From: Streptomyces sp. NBC_00440
GTDB lineage: Bacteria > Actinomycetota > Actinomycetes > Streptomycetales > Streptomycetaceae
Length of the DNA stretch: 64,000 nucleotides
Reading direction: 5' to 3'
Assembly: GCF_036014215.1 (NCBI RefSeq)
Contig: NZ_CP107921.1
Location: forward strand, 4,905,501 to 4,969,500
The notes beneath the pieces are model-generated. The model was not told where the DNA came from, did not search any database, and was given only the letters and a program-made list of their open reading frames with translations. Each line of letters starts with the position of its first letter. Within the stretch, counting starts at the first letter, position 1. Below are positions 10,183 through 22,198 of the stretch, piece by piece. The position numbers were made by a program, and so were the translations under genes.

Positions 10183-12276
10183 CTACACGTCCCGGACCGG
10201 CCGCCACAGCCAGGGGAGTGCTCCCGGGCCGATACCCGCCACGGTGGGTCCGGAAGAGTCCCCGGCGGTCCCGGCGCTCGTGGCACCCTCGGCCAGCAAG
10301 GTGGCCCCCGAGAGCGGTACGACGCCGTCGGTGCGCCGCAGCACCTTCCCGTTCAGCAGGAGCTGGATGCGGCCCCGGTCGTCCTGGCCGAGCAGCGCGG
10401 GCTCCGCGGCGCGGGAGTCGGCGCGGGTTCCGGCGCGGGCGCCGGGCCGGGTGCCGCCCAGGTGCACATGGGTGGTCGCGGCCGTCGCGGGCCTGCGGTA
10501 GTACACATCCACGCCGCCGTCCGGCGCGGCGGTCGCGGTGGGGAAGTCGCCGGGCAGCGGCAGGAGGGGGTCCGGGTGCAGTTCCACAGGCCCGCCCGCC
10601 ACGGTCTGGGCCCAGTGGTGCACGGTGTCCCGGCCCGAGGCGAAGACATGGACCAGGCCCGCCGAGTCGACCGTGGCGGAGAGTCCGTCCTGGATCTGGC
10701 CGCCACCCAGGCTCCGCCAGGGGGACCAGCTCCCCGCGGTGGAACGGACCCGGGTGCTGATGCCCTGGGCGGCGTCGCGTATGAAGAGGTGCACGTGCCC
10801 CGCGCGGTCGGTGACCGCGACGGGGGCGCCTATTCGACGGCCCCGGTCCGGGTCGCTCTCCGGGTTGCCGAGCCCGGTCCAGGCCGCGAACTTCCCACCG
10901 GGCGTGCTCTGTTGGAGCAGCACTATCTCCCGCGTGTTGGTCGAGCCGTGCCCGGCTATCGAAGCGAACCGCAGCGCGAACAGCAGCTGCCGGCCGTCCT
11001 TGAGCGCGGCCGCACCGAGCGTCGGGGCCAGCGGTCCGCCGCCCAGGTCGTGCGGCGACCCCCACTGTCCGCTGCCCGGCGCCGTCTCCCGCCAGCGCAC
11101 CGCGCGCAGGCCGAGGACCCCGTACCCGACGAGGCGCCCGTCCTGCTCGGTGGCCAGGACGGGGCGCGGGCCCGGATAGCGGTAGTGGGTCGAGCGCACC
11201 CACCCCTTCTTGTTGGTCAGCGGCCGGCCGACGCCCACGTTGTAGTCGCCGCAGCCGCCCGGGTTCCCGCAGTTCCAGGCCTCGTTGCCGCCGTACGGGA
11301 GCAGGTTCGCGGCCTTCTGGGCGAGCACCTTCGGCGACAGGTTCTTCGGCCAGTGGCGGTTGTAGTAGCCCCGGTAGGCCGTGGCGACGAAGGCGGGCAC
11401 CTCGCCCTTCCCCTGTGTAGCCTCCGCGACCCAGCGGATCATCGCCGCCCAGCTGAAGGAGGCGGTGGCGGTGTGGTCCGCGTGGTCGGAGTAGCCGACC
11501 TGCTCGCTGTCCTTGCGGCGGACGGCGGTCGGGCTGTGCTGGATGTCCGGGTCGGGGTCGAGGGTGTGGATGACGGTCGGGCGGTACTGCGCCATCAGCC
11601 CGGTGAGCACGTCGACCATGGCGTCGTACGTGTACGCGTCCGCCTCCTGGAGCGGGGAGCCCTCGGCGACCACGGTCCGCAGGCTGAGCCCCCGGTCGGT
11701 CCAGAGCGACGGCAGGCCGAGCCGCCCGTGGGCGGTGTGCATGGCGGTGTTGAGGAATACCAGTTCGACCCGGCGAGTGCCCCGCACCAGCGTGTCGACC
11801 TCGGCGCGGATGCCACCGCGGAGGGTGACGACGTCCTTCTGCCACTCCGTGAACGGGGGGAGGCCCAGCTGCACCGCGTACGCCTGGCGCAGGCCCTGGT
11901 GGCGGGCCGACGAGTAGGCGGGCTTGTCGGGGACGGGGTGCGGCTGGCCCGCGATGACGTTGATGCCGGTGGCCTCACCTGCGGTGACGTACACGCAGAC
12001 CAGGGGCGTTCCGGAGTCCAGCATCCGCTGGGTGTCCGGGTTCATGAAGTACATGTCGTCGTCGGGGTGGGCCAGTATCTGCATGAGCCGGTCGTGCCTG
12101 GCTACGGATATCGCCTTGCCCGGCATCGGGTCGGCGGTGCTGGTGGTGCGGCGCGGCGACGCGGGCACGGAGCAGGCGCTGAGCGCGGCGGACGCGGCGG
12201 CCGTACCGATCCCGGCGAGCAGGAACCTGCGGGAGGGACCGGAACCCTGGTGTGCGGGGCCGGGCCCCTCCGGCAT
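10183..12276 (-). CDS. Secreted PIG-L family deacetylase (LmbE-like), Tat/lipoprotein signal
   Basis: A 697-residue exported protein. The signal SRRFLLAGIGTAAASAAL is Tat-like with twin Arg at 16-17, and the following LSAC could be a lipobox at C35. The PIG-L/LmbE fold follows, with the metal motif AHPDDD (H70-D73) and a later zinc ligand region SDHADHTATA. The long C-terminal half (about 350 residues) contains beta-rich repeats such as HLFIRDAAQGIS and HVFASGRDTVHHW, which resemble a propeller or lectin-like binding module. The substrate is probably an N-acetylated sugar. An alternative ATG at 12369 adds 31 residues of repeated GIS/RG units; I prefer 12276 because the signal peptide then has normal length, but its ribosome site is not ideal. 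Confidence 0.8.
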   Translation of the reverse strand: MPEGPGPAHQGSGPSRRFLLAGIGTAAASAALSACSVPASPRRTTSTADPMPGKAISVARHDRLMQILAHPDDDMYFMNPDTQRMLDSGTPLVCVYVTAGEATGINVIAGQPHPVPDKPAYSSARHQGLRQAYAVQLGLPPFTEWQKDVVTLRGGIRAEVDTLVRGTRRVELVFLNTAMHTAHGRLGLPSLWTDRGLSLRTVVAEGSPLQEADAYTYDAMVDVLTGLMAQYRPTVIHTLDPDPDIQHSPTAVRRKDSEQVGYSDHADHTATASFSWAAMIRWVAEATQGKGEVPAFVATAYRGYYNRHWPKNLSPKVLAQKAANLLPYGGNEAWNCGNPGGCGDYNVGVGRPLTNKKGWVRSTHYRYPGPRPVLATEQDGRLVGYGVLGLRAVRWRETAPGSGQWGSPHDLGGGPLAPTLGAAALKDGRQLLFALRFASIAGHGSTNTREIVLLQQSTPGGKFAAWTGLGNPESDPDRGRRIGAPVAVTDRAGHVHLFIRDAAQGISTRVRSTAGSWSPWRSLGGGQIQDGLSATVDSAGLVHVFASGRDTVHHWAQTVAGGPVELHPDPLLPLPGDFPTATAAPDGGVDVYYRRPATAATTHVHLGGTRPGARAGTRADSRAAEPALLGQDDRGRIQLLLNGKVLRRTDGVVPLSGATLLAEGATSAGTAGDSSGPTVAGIGPGALPWLWRPVRDV

Positions 12277-12597
12277 CCCCCTGCTCGGTACTCCTCCGTG
12301 CGATCTCCCCTTGCGTGATATCTCCCGGGATATCCCCCTCTGCGATATCCCGATGCGCGATATCCCCATGTGAAGGTGCTCCGTCCGCTCCCCTGCACGG
12401 GCCCTCCCGTGCTCTCCCGGTCTGCTTGACGGGGTTCCCGGAGCGGAGGTTGCCTCCGGGCCGGACGCTGTTACGGGAGGTAGGGGCGGTGGAGCGGGGG
12501 TTCCGTGGCGCCCGCCGCCCCGGGCCCGTCCGTGGCGGCGGGCGTCACGGACGAGGCGCTGACGAAACCCTGACGAGGCTTTGACGAAACCCGGGGG
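12277..12597. repeat. Spacer with GATATC-centred tandem repeats
   Basis: Between 12296 and 12369, units of the form TGCGATATCYCC recur about five times (GATCTCC, GATATCTCC, GATATCCCC, GATATCCCG, GATATCCCC). Several centre on the palindrome GATATC. If the upstream ATG of the PIG-L gene is used, they encode an odd ISRxGIS-type leader; otherwise they lie in its 5' untranslated region. The rest of the spacer up to the pseudogene end at 12598 shows no gene. Confidence 0.55.
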
Positions 12598-15246
<2,649 letters not shown>

Positions 15247-15274
15247 GAGGCCCGCTGAAACACCCGTGGTAATG

Positions 15275-15306
15275 GCCGGCCCCGCTCCTGCTGGAGCGGG
15301 GCCGGC
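15275..15306 (+). terminator. gdhA terminator
   Basis: GCCGGCCCCGCTC pairs perfectly with GAGCGGGGCCGGC around a short CTGCTG loop, 28 bases after the gdhA stop, followed by TTGCTGTG. It also faces the convergent short ORF at 15339. Confidence 0.85.
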
Positions 15307-15338
15307 TTGCTGTGCGGCGTTGCGGCGAGCCGGGCCGG

Positions 15339-15584
15339 TCAGTCCTCGGTGAAGAGGTCGTCCGCCGTGGTGGCGGTGAGCGCCCGGTCGAGCCAGCTCA
15401 GGAGGGTGTCCGGGTCGGCACAGGCGGTGATCCGGTCGATCACTTCCTGAGTGGTCGCGATACCGCGCCGGTCAAGGATCCGCAGAACGGATTTCGCCTC
15501 GCCCTTCGCTTCACCTTCTGCACGGCCCTCCGCCCGCAGACGCTGGGAGGTCTCCGAACGGAAGAAGGAGAGGTCGGCGGCCAT
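15339..15584 (-). CDS. Short remnant resembling the C-terminus of an Rpn/PD-(D/E)XK-type protein
   Basis: An 81-residue ORF. It has a charged repeat helix (RAEGRAEGEAKGEAKSVL) followed by a small helical end (LDRRGIATTQEVIDRITACADPDTLLSWLDRALTA written in two halves around residues 37-70). That combination is typical of the last 80 residues of roughly 300-residue Streptomyces proteins related to Rpn-type putative transposase/nucleases. The catalytic N-terminal part is missing and the ATG lacks a clear ribosome site, so it is probably a truncated relic, although expression as a small protein cannot be excluded. Confidence 0.5.
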   Translation of the reverse strand: MAADLSFFRSETSQRLRAEGRAEGEAKGEAKSVLRILDRRGIATTQEVIDRITACADPDTLLSWLDRALTATTADDLFTED

Positions 15585-16018
15585 GAGTTCAGGCTACCGG
15601 GCATATCCCCATGGCATATGCAGATCAGTCTGTATTCACCCGTTGAGGTGAAGAGGGGCCCCGCCCCGCGACCGCCCCGTACGGCCTCACAGGTGGCCCG
15701 CGTCCGGCCGGGGGAGTGCTGGGGTACAGTCTCCGGCCGCGATTGGCGTCCGTGGTGACCCGTATGGCAGACTATCGGGGTTGCTCGGTTGAGTGCCGAT
15801 GCTGCGCGCCTCCCGTCGGGAGGACTGGAAGCAAGTCCCACAGTACTCGTCGCCCCAACTGCCGTAAGGCAGCGCTGAGGCGGACGTACGGGAATCTTCC
15901 GGGAAGCGTCAGCGGGGTGCCGACCAGGCGCCCGGTGGGTGTTCGTCCCCCGGCTCGCGGTCACTGGCCCGCACCCCTTGGTTGGGAAATCCTTCGGGAG
16001 ATCTTCGTAGAGGGAATG
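15585..16018 (+). other. Long leader/promoter region of the S10 operon
   Basis: A 520-base gene-free stretch runs from the remnant ORF to rpsJ. A possible promoter is TTGGCG (15743-15748) with CAGACT (15768-15773), spacing 19, which is only moderate. Downstream the sequence is rich in potential pairing (for example CCTCCCGTCGGGAGG near 15811), consistent with a long structured 5' UTR for the S10 operon. The shared hairpin element at 16019 completes it. Confidence 0.45.
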
Positions 16019-16045
16019 CGACACGCCCGACCGCGTGGGTCGGAG
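16019..16045 (+). promoter_or_regulatory. Leader hairpin element shared with rpsL leader (copy 2)
   Basis: CGACACG followed by CCCGACCGCGTGGGTCGGAG, 59 bases before rpsJ. It matches the rpsL-leader copy at 26 of 27 positions, while the surrounding sequences are unrelated. The retained hairpin argues for a common regulator or processing event acting on the two transcripts. Confidence 0.6.
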
Positions 16046-16104
16046 GCGGATGCAGGACCTGCCGGGTCCCAGAGCGTTACGAGAGACAGGACTACTGAGT
16101 AGCC

Positions 16105-16413
16105 ATGGCGGGACAGAAGATCCGCATCCGGCTCAAGGCCTACGACCACGAGGTCATCGACTCTTCGGCAAAGAAGATCGTCGAGACGGTGACGCGAACT
16201 GGTGCGTCGGTCGCAGGCCCGGTGCCGCTGCCCACTGAGAAGAACGTGTACTGCGTCATCAAGTCGCCGCACAAGTACAAGGACTCGCGCGAGCACTTCG
16301 AGATGCGCACGCACAAGCGCCTCATCGACATTCTCGACCCCACGCCGAAGACGGTTGACTCGCTGATGCGTCTCGACCTGCCGGCGGGCGTCGACATCGA
16401 GATCAAGCTCTGA
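16105..16413 (+). CDS. rpsJ: 30S ribosomal protein S10
   Basis: A 102-residue S10, standard length, beginning [20 protein letters not shown] and containing [19 protein letters not shown] and the NusE-type loop. S10 sits in the 30S head and also acts as NusE in antitermination. It heads the S10 operon, 13 bases before rplC's ATG, behind a leader of several hundred bases with the hairpin element at 16019. Confidence 0.97.
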   Translation: MAGQKIRIRLKAYDHEVIDSSAKKIVETVTRTGASVAGPVPLPTEKNVYCVIKSPHKYKDSREHFEMRTHKRLIDILDPTPKTVDSLMRLDLPAGVDIEIKL

Positions 16414-16426
16414 GGTGACGCGCGAG

Positions 16427-17071
16427 ATGACTAAGAACATCAAGGGCGTCCTGGGCGAGAAGCTCGGCATGACCCAGGTCTGGGACGAGAACAACCGGGT
16501 TGTCCCGGTGACCGTCGTCAAGGCCGGGCCGTGCGTCGTGACGCAGGTCCGTACGAACGACATCGACGGCTACGAGTCGGTCCAGATCGCCTTCGGCGAG
16601 ATCGACCCTCGCAAGGTGAACAAGCCCCTCAAGGGTCACTTCGCCAAGGCCGACGTGACTCCGCGCCGCCACCTGGTGGAGCTCCGCACCCCTGACGCCA
16701 GCGAGTACACGCTGGGCCAGGAGATCACCGCCCAGGTGTTCGAGTCCGGCATCAAGGTTGATGTCACGGGCAAGAGCAAGGGCAAGGGCTTCGCCGGTGT
16801 CATGAAGCGCCACAACTTCAAGGGTGGCAAGGCTTCCCACGGTGCCCACCGCGTGCACCGTAAGCCTGGCTCCATCGGTGGCTGTGCCACCCCGGGCCGT
16901 GTCTTCAAGGGCATGCGCATGGCGGGCCGCATGGGCAACGAGCGGGTCACCACCCAGAACCTGACCGTCCACGCCGTTGACGCGGAGAAGGGTCTGCTGC
17001 TCATCAAGGGCGCGGTCCCCGGTCCGAACGGCGGCCTCGTCCTGGTCCGTACCGCGGCCAAGGGGGCTTGA
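16427..17071 (+). CDS. rplC: 50S ribosomal protein L3
   Basis: A 214-residue L3, an early-assembling large-subunit protein that reaches the peptidyl transferase centre. It begins [19 protein letters not shown] and has the conserved tip region [21 protein letters not shown] use the ATG at 16427, which has GAGGTG nine bases upstream; a GTG at 16415 overlaps that ribosome site. Second gene of the S10 operon. Confidence 0.96.
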   Translation: MTKNIKGVLGEKLGMTQVWDENNRVVPVTVVKAGPCVVTQVRTNDIDGYESVQIAFGEIDPRKVNKPLKGHFAKADVTPRRHLVELRTPDASEYTLGQEITAQVFESGIKVDVTGKSKGKGFAGVMKRHNFKGGKASHGAHRVHRKPGSIGGCATPGRVFKGMRMAGRMGNERVTTQNLTVHAVDAEKGLLLIKGAVPGPNGGLVLVRTAAKGA

Positions 17072-17078
17072 GGAACCG

Positions 17079-17732
17079 ATGAGCACCATTGACATCCTTT
17101 CGCCGGCAGGCGACAAGGCCGGGACCGTCGAACTCCCCTCGGAGATCTTCGACGCCAAGATCAGCATCCCGCTGATCCACCAGGTCGTTGTCGCACAGCT
17201 GGCCGCGGCCCGTCAGGGCACGCACAAGACCAAGCGTCGCGGCGAAGTCCGCGGTGGCGGTAAGAAGCCTTACCGCCAGAAGGGCACCGGCCGCGCGCGC
17301 CAGGGTTCGACCCGTGCGCCGCAGTTCGCCGGCGGTGGCGTCGTCCACGGCCCGCAGCCGCGTGACTACTCGCAGCGCACCCCGAAGAAGATGAAGGTCG
17401 CCGCTCTGCGCGGTGCCCTCACCGACCGGGCGCAGAACGCTCGCGTCCACGTCGTCTCCGGCGTGGTCGAGGGCGCTGCCTCCACGAAGGCCGCGAAGTC
17501 CCTGCTGGGCAAGGTCAGCGAGCGCAAGCACGTGCTCCTGGTCGCCGAGCGTTCGGACGAGGCCGCGTGGCTCTCCGCCCGCAACCTGCCCCAGGTGCAC
17601 CTCCTGGAGCCGGGCCAGCTGAACACGTACGACGTGCTCGTCTCCGATGACGTGGTCTTCACCAAGGCCGCCTTCGAGTCCTTCGTGTCTGGCCCCAAGG
17701 CCACCACTGAGACCGAAGGGAGCGACGTCTGA
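17079..17732 (+). CDS. rplD: 50S ribosomal protein L4
   Basis: A 217-residue L4 that lines the peptide exit tunnel with L22. The tunnel loop with [19 protein letters not shown] is present. It begins [19 protein letters not shown]. The start is seven bases after rplC, with GAGGAA directly upstream, and its stop overlaps the rplW start (TGATG). In E. coli L4 autoregulates the S10 operon; there is no direct sign of that here. Confidence 0.96.
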   Translation: MSTIDILSPAGDKAGTVELPSEIFDAKISIPLIHQVVVAQLAAARQGTHKTKRRGEVRGGGKKPYRQKGTGRARQGSTRAPQFAGGGVVHGPQPRDYSQRTPKKMKVAALRGALTDRAQNARVHVVSGVVEGAASTKAAKSLLGKVSERKHVLLVAERSDEAAWLSARNLPQVHLLEPGQLNTYDVLVSDDVVFTKAAFESFVSGPKATTETEGSDV

Positions 17733-18055
17733 TGGCTGAGGCGACCGTTACCAGCAAGACCTTCACGGACCCGCGCGACGTCCTCGTCAAGCCGGTTGTT
17801 TCCGAGAAGAGCTACGCGCTGCTCGACGAGAACAAGTACACGTTCATCGTCGCGCCGGGCTCCAACAAGACCCAGATCAAGCAGGCCGTGGAAGCGGTCT
17901 TCTCGGTCAAGGTCACCGGAGTCAACACGATCAACCGCCAGGGCAAGCGCAAGCGCACCCGCACCGGGTTCGGGAAGCGCGCTGACACCAAGCGCGCCAT
18001 TGTGACCCTTGCCGAGGGCGACCGTATCGACATCTTCGGCGGCCCGGTCTCCTAA
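17732..18055 (+). CDS. rplW: 50S ribosomal protein L23
   Basis: A 107-residue L23 at the exit-tunnel rim, where trigger factor and SRP dock. The motif [16 protein letters not shown] and the C-terminal [20 protein letters not shown] are typical. Translation is coupled to rplD by a one-base stop/start overlap. The gap to rplB is 39 bases. Confidence 0.96.
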   Translation: MAEATVTSKTFTDPRDVLVKPVVSEKSYALLDENKYTFIVAPGSNKTQIKQAVEAVFSVKVTGVNTINRQGKRKRTRTGFGKRADTKRAIVTLAEGDRIDIFGGPVS

Positions 18056-18094
18056 CGGAGTCCGAGTCGTCCGGAATCGGACGAGGACTGAGAA

Positions 18095-18931
18095 ATGGGT
18101 ATCCGCAAGTACAAGCCGACGACCCCGGGCCGTCGTGGCTCCAGCGTCGCCGACTTTGTCGAGATCACGCGGTCCACGCCGGAGAAGTCGCTGGTTCGCC
18201 CTCTGCACAGCAAGGGCGGCCGTAACAACACCGGCCGGATCACCGTTCGCCACCAGGGTGGCGGACACAAGCGCGCCTTCCGTGTGATCGACTTCCGTCG
18301 TCACGACAAGGACGGCGTGCCGGCCAAGGTCGCGCACATCGAGTACGACCCGAACCGCACCGCGCGCATCGCGCTGCTGCACTACGCAGACGGCGAGAAG
18401 CGCTACATCCTCGCCCCGGCCAAGCTCGGCCAGGGCGACCGGGTGGAGAACGGCGCGGGTGCCGACATCAAGCCGGGCAACAACCTGCCGCTGCGCAACA
18501 TCCCGGTCGGTACGACCATCCACGCCATCGAGATGCGTCCCGGTGGCGGAGCGAAGATCGCCCGTTCCGCGGGTGCTTCGGTCCAGCTGCTCGCGAAGGA
18601 AGGCGCCATGGCGCACCTTCGTATGCCGTCGGGCGAGGTCCGTCTGGTCGACATCCGCTGCCGCGCCACCATCGGCGAGGTCGGCAATGCCGAGCAGTCG
18701 AACATCAACTGGGGCAAGGCCGGCCGTATGCGCTGGAAGGGCGTCCGCCCGTCCGTCCGCGGTGTCGCGATGAACCCGGTCGACCACCCGCACGGTGGTG
18801 GTGAGGGCAAGACCTCCGGTGGTCGCCACCCGGTCAGCCCGTGGGGTCAGAAGGAGGGTCGTACTCGCTCGCCGAAGAAGGCTTCGAGCAAGTACATCGT
18901 CCGCCGCCGCAAGACGAACAAGAAGCGCTAG
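18095..18931 (+). CDS. rplB: 50S ribosomal protein L2
   Basis: A 278-residue L2, one of the most conserved proteins of the peptidyl transferase region and subunit bridge. The conserved C-terminal block [20 protein letters not shown] contains the functionally important His. The start [18 protein letters not shown] follows GAGGACTGAGAA. Standard length and operon position between rplW and rpsS. Confidence 0.97.
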   Translation: MGIRKYKPTTPGRRGSSVADFVEITRSTPEKSLVRPLHSKGGRNNTGRITVRHQGGGHKRAFRVIDFRRHDKDGVPAKVAHIEYDPNRTARIALLHYADGEKRYILAPAKLGQGDRVENGAGADIKPGNNLPLRNIPVGTTIHAIEMRPGGGAKIARSAGASVQLLAKEGAMAHLRMPSGEVRLVDIRCRATIGEVGNAEQSNINWGKAGRMRWKGVRPSVRGVAMNPVDHPHGGGEGKTSGGRHPVSPWGQKEGRTRSPKKASSKYIVRRRKTNKKR

Positions 18932-18943
18932 GAGCGGGTTTAG

Positions 18944-19225
18944 ATGCCGCGCAGTCTCAAGAAGGGGCCTTTCGTCGACGGACACCTTGTCAAGAAGGTG
19001 GACGTACAGAACGAAGCAGGCACCAAGAACGTCATCAAGACCTGGTCCCGGCGCTCGATGATCATCCCGGACATGCTGGGACACACCATCGCGGTGCACA
19101 ACGGCAAGATCCACGTCCCGGTGTTCGTCACCGAGTCGATGGTCGGCCACAAGCTCGGCGAGTTTGCGCCGACCCGCACCTTCCGCGGCCACGTCAAGGA
19201 CGACCGCAAGTCGAAGCGCCGCTAA
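18944..19225 (+). CDS. rpsS: 30S ribosomal protein S19
   Basis: A 93-residue S19 of the 30S head, complexed with S13. It begins [18 protein letters not shown] and has the conserved [20 protein letters not shown]. The start is 12 bases after rplB with GGAGCGGG upstream. Standard length. Confidence 0.97.
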   Translation: MPRSLKKGPFVDGHLVKKVDVQNEAGTKNVIKTWSRRSMIIPDMLGHTIAVHNGKIHVPVFVTESMVGHKLGEFAPTRTFRGHVKDDRKSKRR

Positions 19226-19266
19226 GGCGGGGTGCGAAGACTATGAACGACACCGAAGGGACAACC

Positions 19267-19614
19267 ATGGAAGCCAGGGCCCAGGCGCGGTACATCCGCG
19301 TCACGCCCATGAAGGCCCGCCGCGTGGTGGACCTTATCCGTGGCATGGATGCCACGGAGGCTCAGGCGGTCCTGCGTTTCGCCCCGCAGGCCGCGAGCGT
19401 GCCGGTTGGCAAGGTGCTTGACAGCGCCATCGCCAACGCTGCACACAATTACGACCACACCGACGCCGGCAGCCTTGTCATCTCCGAGGCATACGTCGAC
19501 GAGGGCCCGACCCTGAAGCGGTTCCGTCCGCGCGCCCAGGGCCGTGCCTACCGGATCCGCAAGCGGACCAGCCACATCACCGTGGTCGTCAGCAGCAAGG
19601 AAGGAACCCGGTAA
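19267..19614 (+). CDS. rplV: 50S ribosomal protein L22
   Basis: A 115-residue L22; its long beta hairpin reaches into the exit tunnel. It begins [20 protein letters not shown], and the hairpin region [20 protein letters not shown] is intact. I start at the ATG at 19267, preceded by GAAGGG with six-base spacing; an in-frame ATG at 19243 would add eight residues (MNDTEGTT) and cannot be excluded. The stop overlaps the rpsC start. Confidence 0.94.
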   Translation: MEARAQARYIRVTPMKARRVVDLIRGMDATEAQAVLRFAPQAASVPVGKVLDSAIANAAHNYDHTDAGSLVISEAYVDEGPTLKRFRPRAQGRAYRIRKRTSHITVVVSSKEGTR

Positions 19615-20459
19615 TGGGCCAGAAGGTTAACCCGCACGGGTTCCGACTCGGCATTACCACGGACTTCAAGTCCCGTTGGTACGCCGACAAGCTGTACAAG
19701 GACTACGTCAAGGAAGACGTCGCCATTCGTCGCATGATGACGAAGGGCATGGAGCGCGCCGGCATCTCGAAGGTTGAGATCGAGCGCACCCGCGACCGCG
19801 TCCGCGTCGACATCCACACCGCTCGTCCGGGCATCGTCATCGGCCGCCGCGGCGCCGAGGCCGACCGCATCCGCGGCGAGCTGGAGAAGCTGACCGGCAA
19901 GCAGGTCCAGCTCAACATCCTTGAGGTCAAGAACCCCGAGGTGGACGCTCAGCTGGTGGCCCAGGCCGTCGCCGAGCAGCTCTCCTCGCGTGTCTCCTTC
20001 CGTCGCGCCATGCGTAAGAGCATGCAGTCGACGATGAAGGCGGGCGCCAAGGGCATCAAGATCCAGTGCGGTGGCCGTCTCGGCGGCGCCGAGATGTCCC
20101 GTTCGGAGTTCTACCGCGAGGGCCGTGTGCCGCTGCACACGCTCCGCGCGAACGTGGACTACGGCTTCTTCGAGGCCAAGACGACCTTCGGCCGTATCGG
20201 CGTGAAGGTCTGGATCTACAAGGGCAATGTCAAGAACATCGCCGAGGTCCGTGCCGAGAACGCCGCGGCCCGTGCGGGTAACCGCCCGGCCCGTGGTGGC
20301 GGCAGTGACCGTCCGGCAGCCGGCGGCCGTGGTGGCCGTGGCGGCGAGCGTGGCGGCCGTGGCCGCAAGCCGCAGCAGTCCGCGCCGGCAGCCGAGGCCC
20401 CCAAGGCCGACGCTCCCGCAGCCGCTGCTCCGGCTGAGAGCACTGGAACGGAGGCCTGA
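19614..20459 (+). CDS. rpsC: 30S ribosomal protein S3
   Basis: A 281-residue S3 at the mRNA entry site. The KH domain [19 protein letters not shown] and the C-terminal domain [20 protein letters not shown] are canonical. Compared with about 230 residues in E. coli it has a tail of some 60 residues rich in Ala, Gly and Arg ([17 protein letters not shown]) ending in an Ala/Pro-rich segment, an RGG-like extension seen in actinomycete S3. It is coupled to rplV by TAATG. Confidence 0.97.
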   Translation: MGQKVNPHGFRLGITTDFKSRWYADKLYKDYVKEDVAIRRMMTKGMERAGISKVEIERTRDRVRVDIHTARPGIVIGRRGAEADRIRGELEKLTGKQVQLNILEVKNPEVDAQLVAQAVAEQLSSRVSFRRAMRKSMQSTMKAGAKGIKIQCGGRLGGAEMSRSEFYREGRVPLHTLRANVDYGFFEAKTTFGRIGVKVWIYKGNVKNIAEVRAENAAARAGNRPARGGGSDRPAAGGRGGRGGERGGRGRKPQQSAPAAEAPKADAPAAAAPAESTGTEA

Positions 20460-20464
20460 CCGAC

Positions 20465-20884
20465 ATGCTGATCCCTCGTAGGGTCAAGCACCGCAAGCAG
20501 CACCACCCCAAGCGCAGTGGTATGGCGAAGGGTGGCACTGAGGTCGCATTCGGTGAGTACGGCATCCAGGCTCTGACGCCGGCGTACGTGACGAACCGCC
20601 AGATCGAGGCTGCTCGTATCGCGATGACCCGCCACATCAAGCGTGGCGGCAAGGTCTGGATCAACATCTACCCGGACCGTCCCCTCACCAAGAAGCCTGC
20701 CGAGACCCGCATGGGTTCGGGTAAGGGCTCCCCGGAGTGGTGGATCGCGAACGTCAAGCCCGGCCGGGTGATGTTCGAGCTGTCCTACCCGAACGAGAAG
20801 GTCGCTAAGGAGGCGCTCACCCGCGCCGCCCACAAGCTTCCGATGAAGTGCCGCATCGTGCGGCGCGAGGCAGGTGAGTCGTGA
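20465..20884 (+). CDS. rplP: 50S ribosomal protein L16
   Basis: A 139-residue L16, which organises the A-site tRNA region of the large subunit. It begins [17 protein letters not shown] and has [20 protein letters not shown] and [18 protein letters not shown]. Standard length. Its stop overlaps the rpmC ATG as TGATG. Confidence 0.97.
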   Translation: MLIPRRVKHRKQHHPKRSGMAKGGTEVAFGEYGIQALTPAYVTNRQIEAARIAMTRHIKRGGKVWINIYPDRPLTKKPAETRMGSGKGSPEWWIANVKPGRVMFELSYPNEKVAKEALTRAAHKLPMKCRIVRREAGES

Positions 20885-21108
20885 TGGCGGCCGGTATCAA
20901 GGCGACCGAGCTGCGTGAGCTGAACGACGAGGACCTCGTCGCCAAGCTGCGTGAGGCCAAGGAAGAGCTGTTCAACCTCCGCTTCCAGGCGGCGACCGGA
21001 CAGCTCGAGAACCACGGTCGGCTCAAGTCCGTCCGTAAGGACATCGCCCGGATCTACACCCTGATGCGTGAGCGCGAGCTGGGCATCGAGACGGTGGAGA
21101 GCGCCTGA
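20884..21108 (+). CDS. rpmC: 50S ribosomal protein L29
   Basis: A 74-residue L29 next to L23 at the tunnel exit. The two-helix signature [20 protein letters not shown] is present. I place the start at the ATG at 20884, overlapping the rplP stop; a GTG three bases upstream is alternative. Its stop overlaps rpsQ. Confidence 0.96.
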   Translation: MAAGIKATELRELNDEDLVAKLREAKEELFNLRFQAATGQLENHGRLKSVRKDIARIYTLMRERELGIETVESA

Positions 21109-21392
21109 TGAGCGAGAAGAATGTGACTGAGACGACTGAGCAGCGCGGATTCCGCAAGACCCGTGAGGGTCTCGTCGTCAGCGACAAGATGGACAAGACC
21201 GTCGTCGTCGCTGTCGAGGACCGCGTCAAGCACGCGCTGTACGGCAAGGTCATCCGCCGTACCAACAAGCTCAAGGCGCACGACGAGGCCAATGCCGCCG
21301 GTGTCGGCGACCGTGTTGTCATCATGGAGACACGGCCGCTGTCGGCGTCGAAGCGCTGGCGCATCGTCGAGATCCTCGAGAAGGCCAAGTAA
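21108..21392 (+). CDS. rpsQ: 30S ribosomal protein S17
   Basis: A 94-residue S17, a primary 16S rRNA binder. The OB-fold core [20 protein letters not shown] and the C-terminal [16 protein letters not shown] are canonical, with a short polar N-terminal extension. It is the last gene before a 111-base gap containing a long hairpin, which marks the S10/spc junction. Confidence 0.97.
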   Translation: MSEKNVTETTEQRGFRKTREGLVVSDKMDKTVVVAVEDRVKHALYGKVIRRTNKLKAHDEANAAGVGDRVVIMETRPLSASKRWRIVEILEKAK

Positions 21393-21436
21393 GAATCCCT
21401 GAGCTCATCGCTCAGGTCAGTTCCGCCAGGCTCGGT

Positions 21437-21471
21437 GGGGGACTCGCGTAAGTCACTTGCGTAAGTCCCCC
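21437..21471 (+). promoter_or_regulatory. Long hairpin at the S10/spc operon junction
   Basis: GGGGGACT (21437-21444) pairs with AGTCCCCC (21464-21471), and the intervening CGCGTAAG...CTTGCGTA continues the stem to a three-base loop, giving about 15 paired positions with G-U wobbles. There is no U-tract after it. It may be an attenuator, an RNase processing site or a partial terminator between rpsQ and rplN. Confidence 0.6.
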
Positions 21472-21503
21472 GCCGGGAACCGGCAGACGATCAGGAGATA
21501 GAC

Positions 21504-21872
21504 GTGATCCAGCAGGAGTCGCGACTTCGCGTCGCCGACAACACGGGTGCGAAGGAAATTCTCACCATTCGTGTTCTCGGTGGCTCGGGTCGCCGCTACG
21601 CGGGTATCGGTGACGTCATTGTCGCCACCGTCAAGGACGCGATCCCCGGTGGCAACGTGAAGAAGGGTGACGTCGTCAAGGCGGTCATCGTTCGCACCGT
21701 CAAGGAGCGTCGTCGTCAGGACGGCTCGTACATCCGCTTCGACGAGAACGCCGCCGTCATTCTGAAGAACGACGGCGACCCCCGCGGCACCCGTATCTTC
21801 GGCCCGGTGGGCCGTGAGCTGCGCGAGAAGAAGTTCATGAAGATCATCTCGCTCGCGCCGGAGGTGCTGTAA
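21504..21872 (+). CDS. rplN: 50S ribosomal protein L14
   Basis: A 122-residue L14 at the subunit interface. The start [19 protein letters not shown] and the C-terminal [20 protein letters not shown] are canonical. GTG start with CAGGAGA upstream. It is the first gene of the spc group, after the hairpin at 21437. Confidence 0.97.
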   Translation: MIQQESRLRVADNTGAKEILTIRVLGGSGRRYAGIGDVIVATVKDAIPGGNVKKGDVVKAVIVRTVKERRRQDGSYIRFDENAAVILKNDGDPRGTRIFGPVGRELREKKFMKIISLAPEVL

Positions 21873-21874
21873 GC

Positions 21875-22198
21875 ATGAAGATCAAGAAGGGCGACCTGGT
21901 TCAGGTCATCACCGGTAAGGACCGCGGCAAGCAGGGCAAGGTCATCGTTGCCTACCCCACGCAGAACCGTGTCCTCGTCGAGGGTGTCAACCGGGTCAAG
22001 AAGCACACCAAGGCCGGCCAGACCGCTCGTGGTTCGCAGACCGGTGGCATCGTGACGACCGAAGCCCCTGTCCACGTCAGCAACGTTCAGCTGGTGGTGG
22101 AGAAGGACGGCAAGAAGGTCGTCACCCGCGTCGGCTACCGCTTTGACGACGAGGGCAACAAGATCCGCGTTGCCAAGCGGACCGGTGAGGACATCTGA
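21875..22198 (+). CDS. rplX: 50S ribosomal protein L24
   Basis: A 107-residue L24, an assembly initiator near the tunnel exit. The KOW motif [20 protein letters not shown] is present at the N-terminus. It starts two bases after rplN and its stop overlaps rplE (TGATG). Confidence 0.97.
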   Translation: MKIKKGDLVQVITGKDRGKQGKVIVAYPTQNRVLVEGVNRVKKHTKAGQTARGSQTGGIVTTEAPVHVSNVQLVVEKDGKKVVTRVGYRFDDEGNKIRVAKRTGEDI

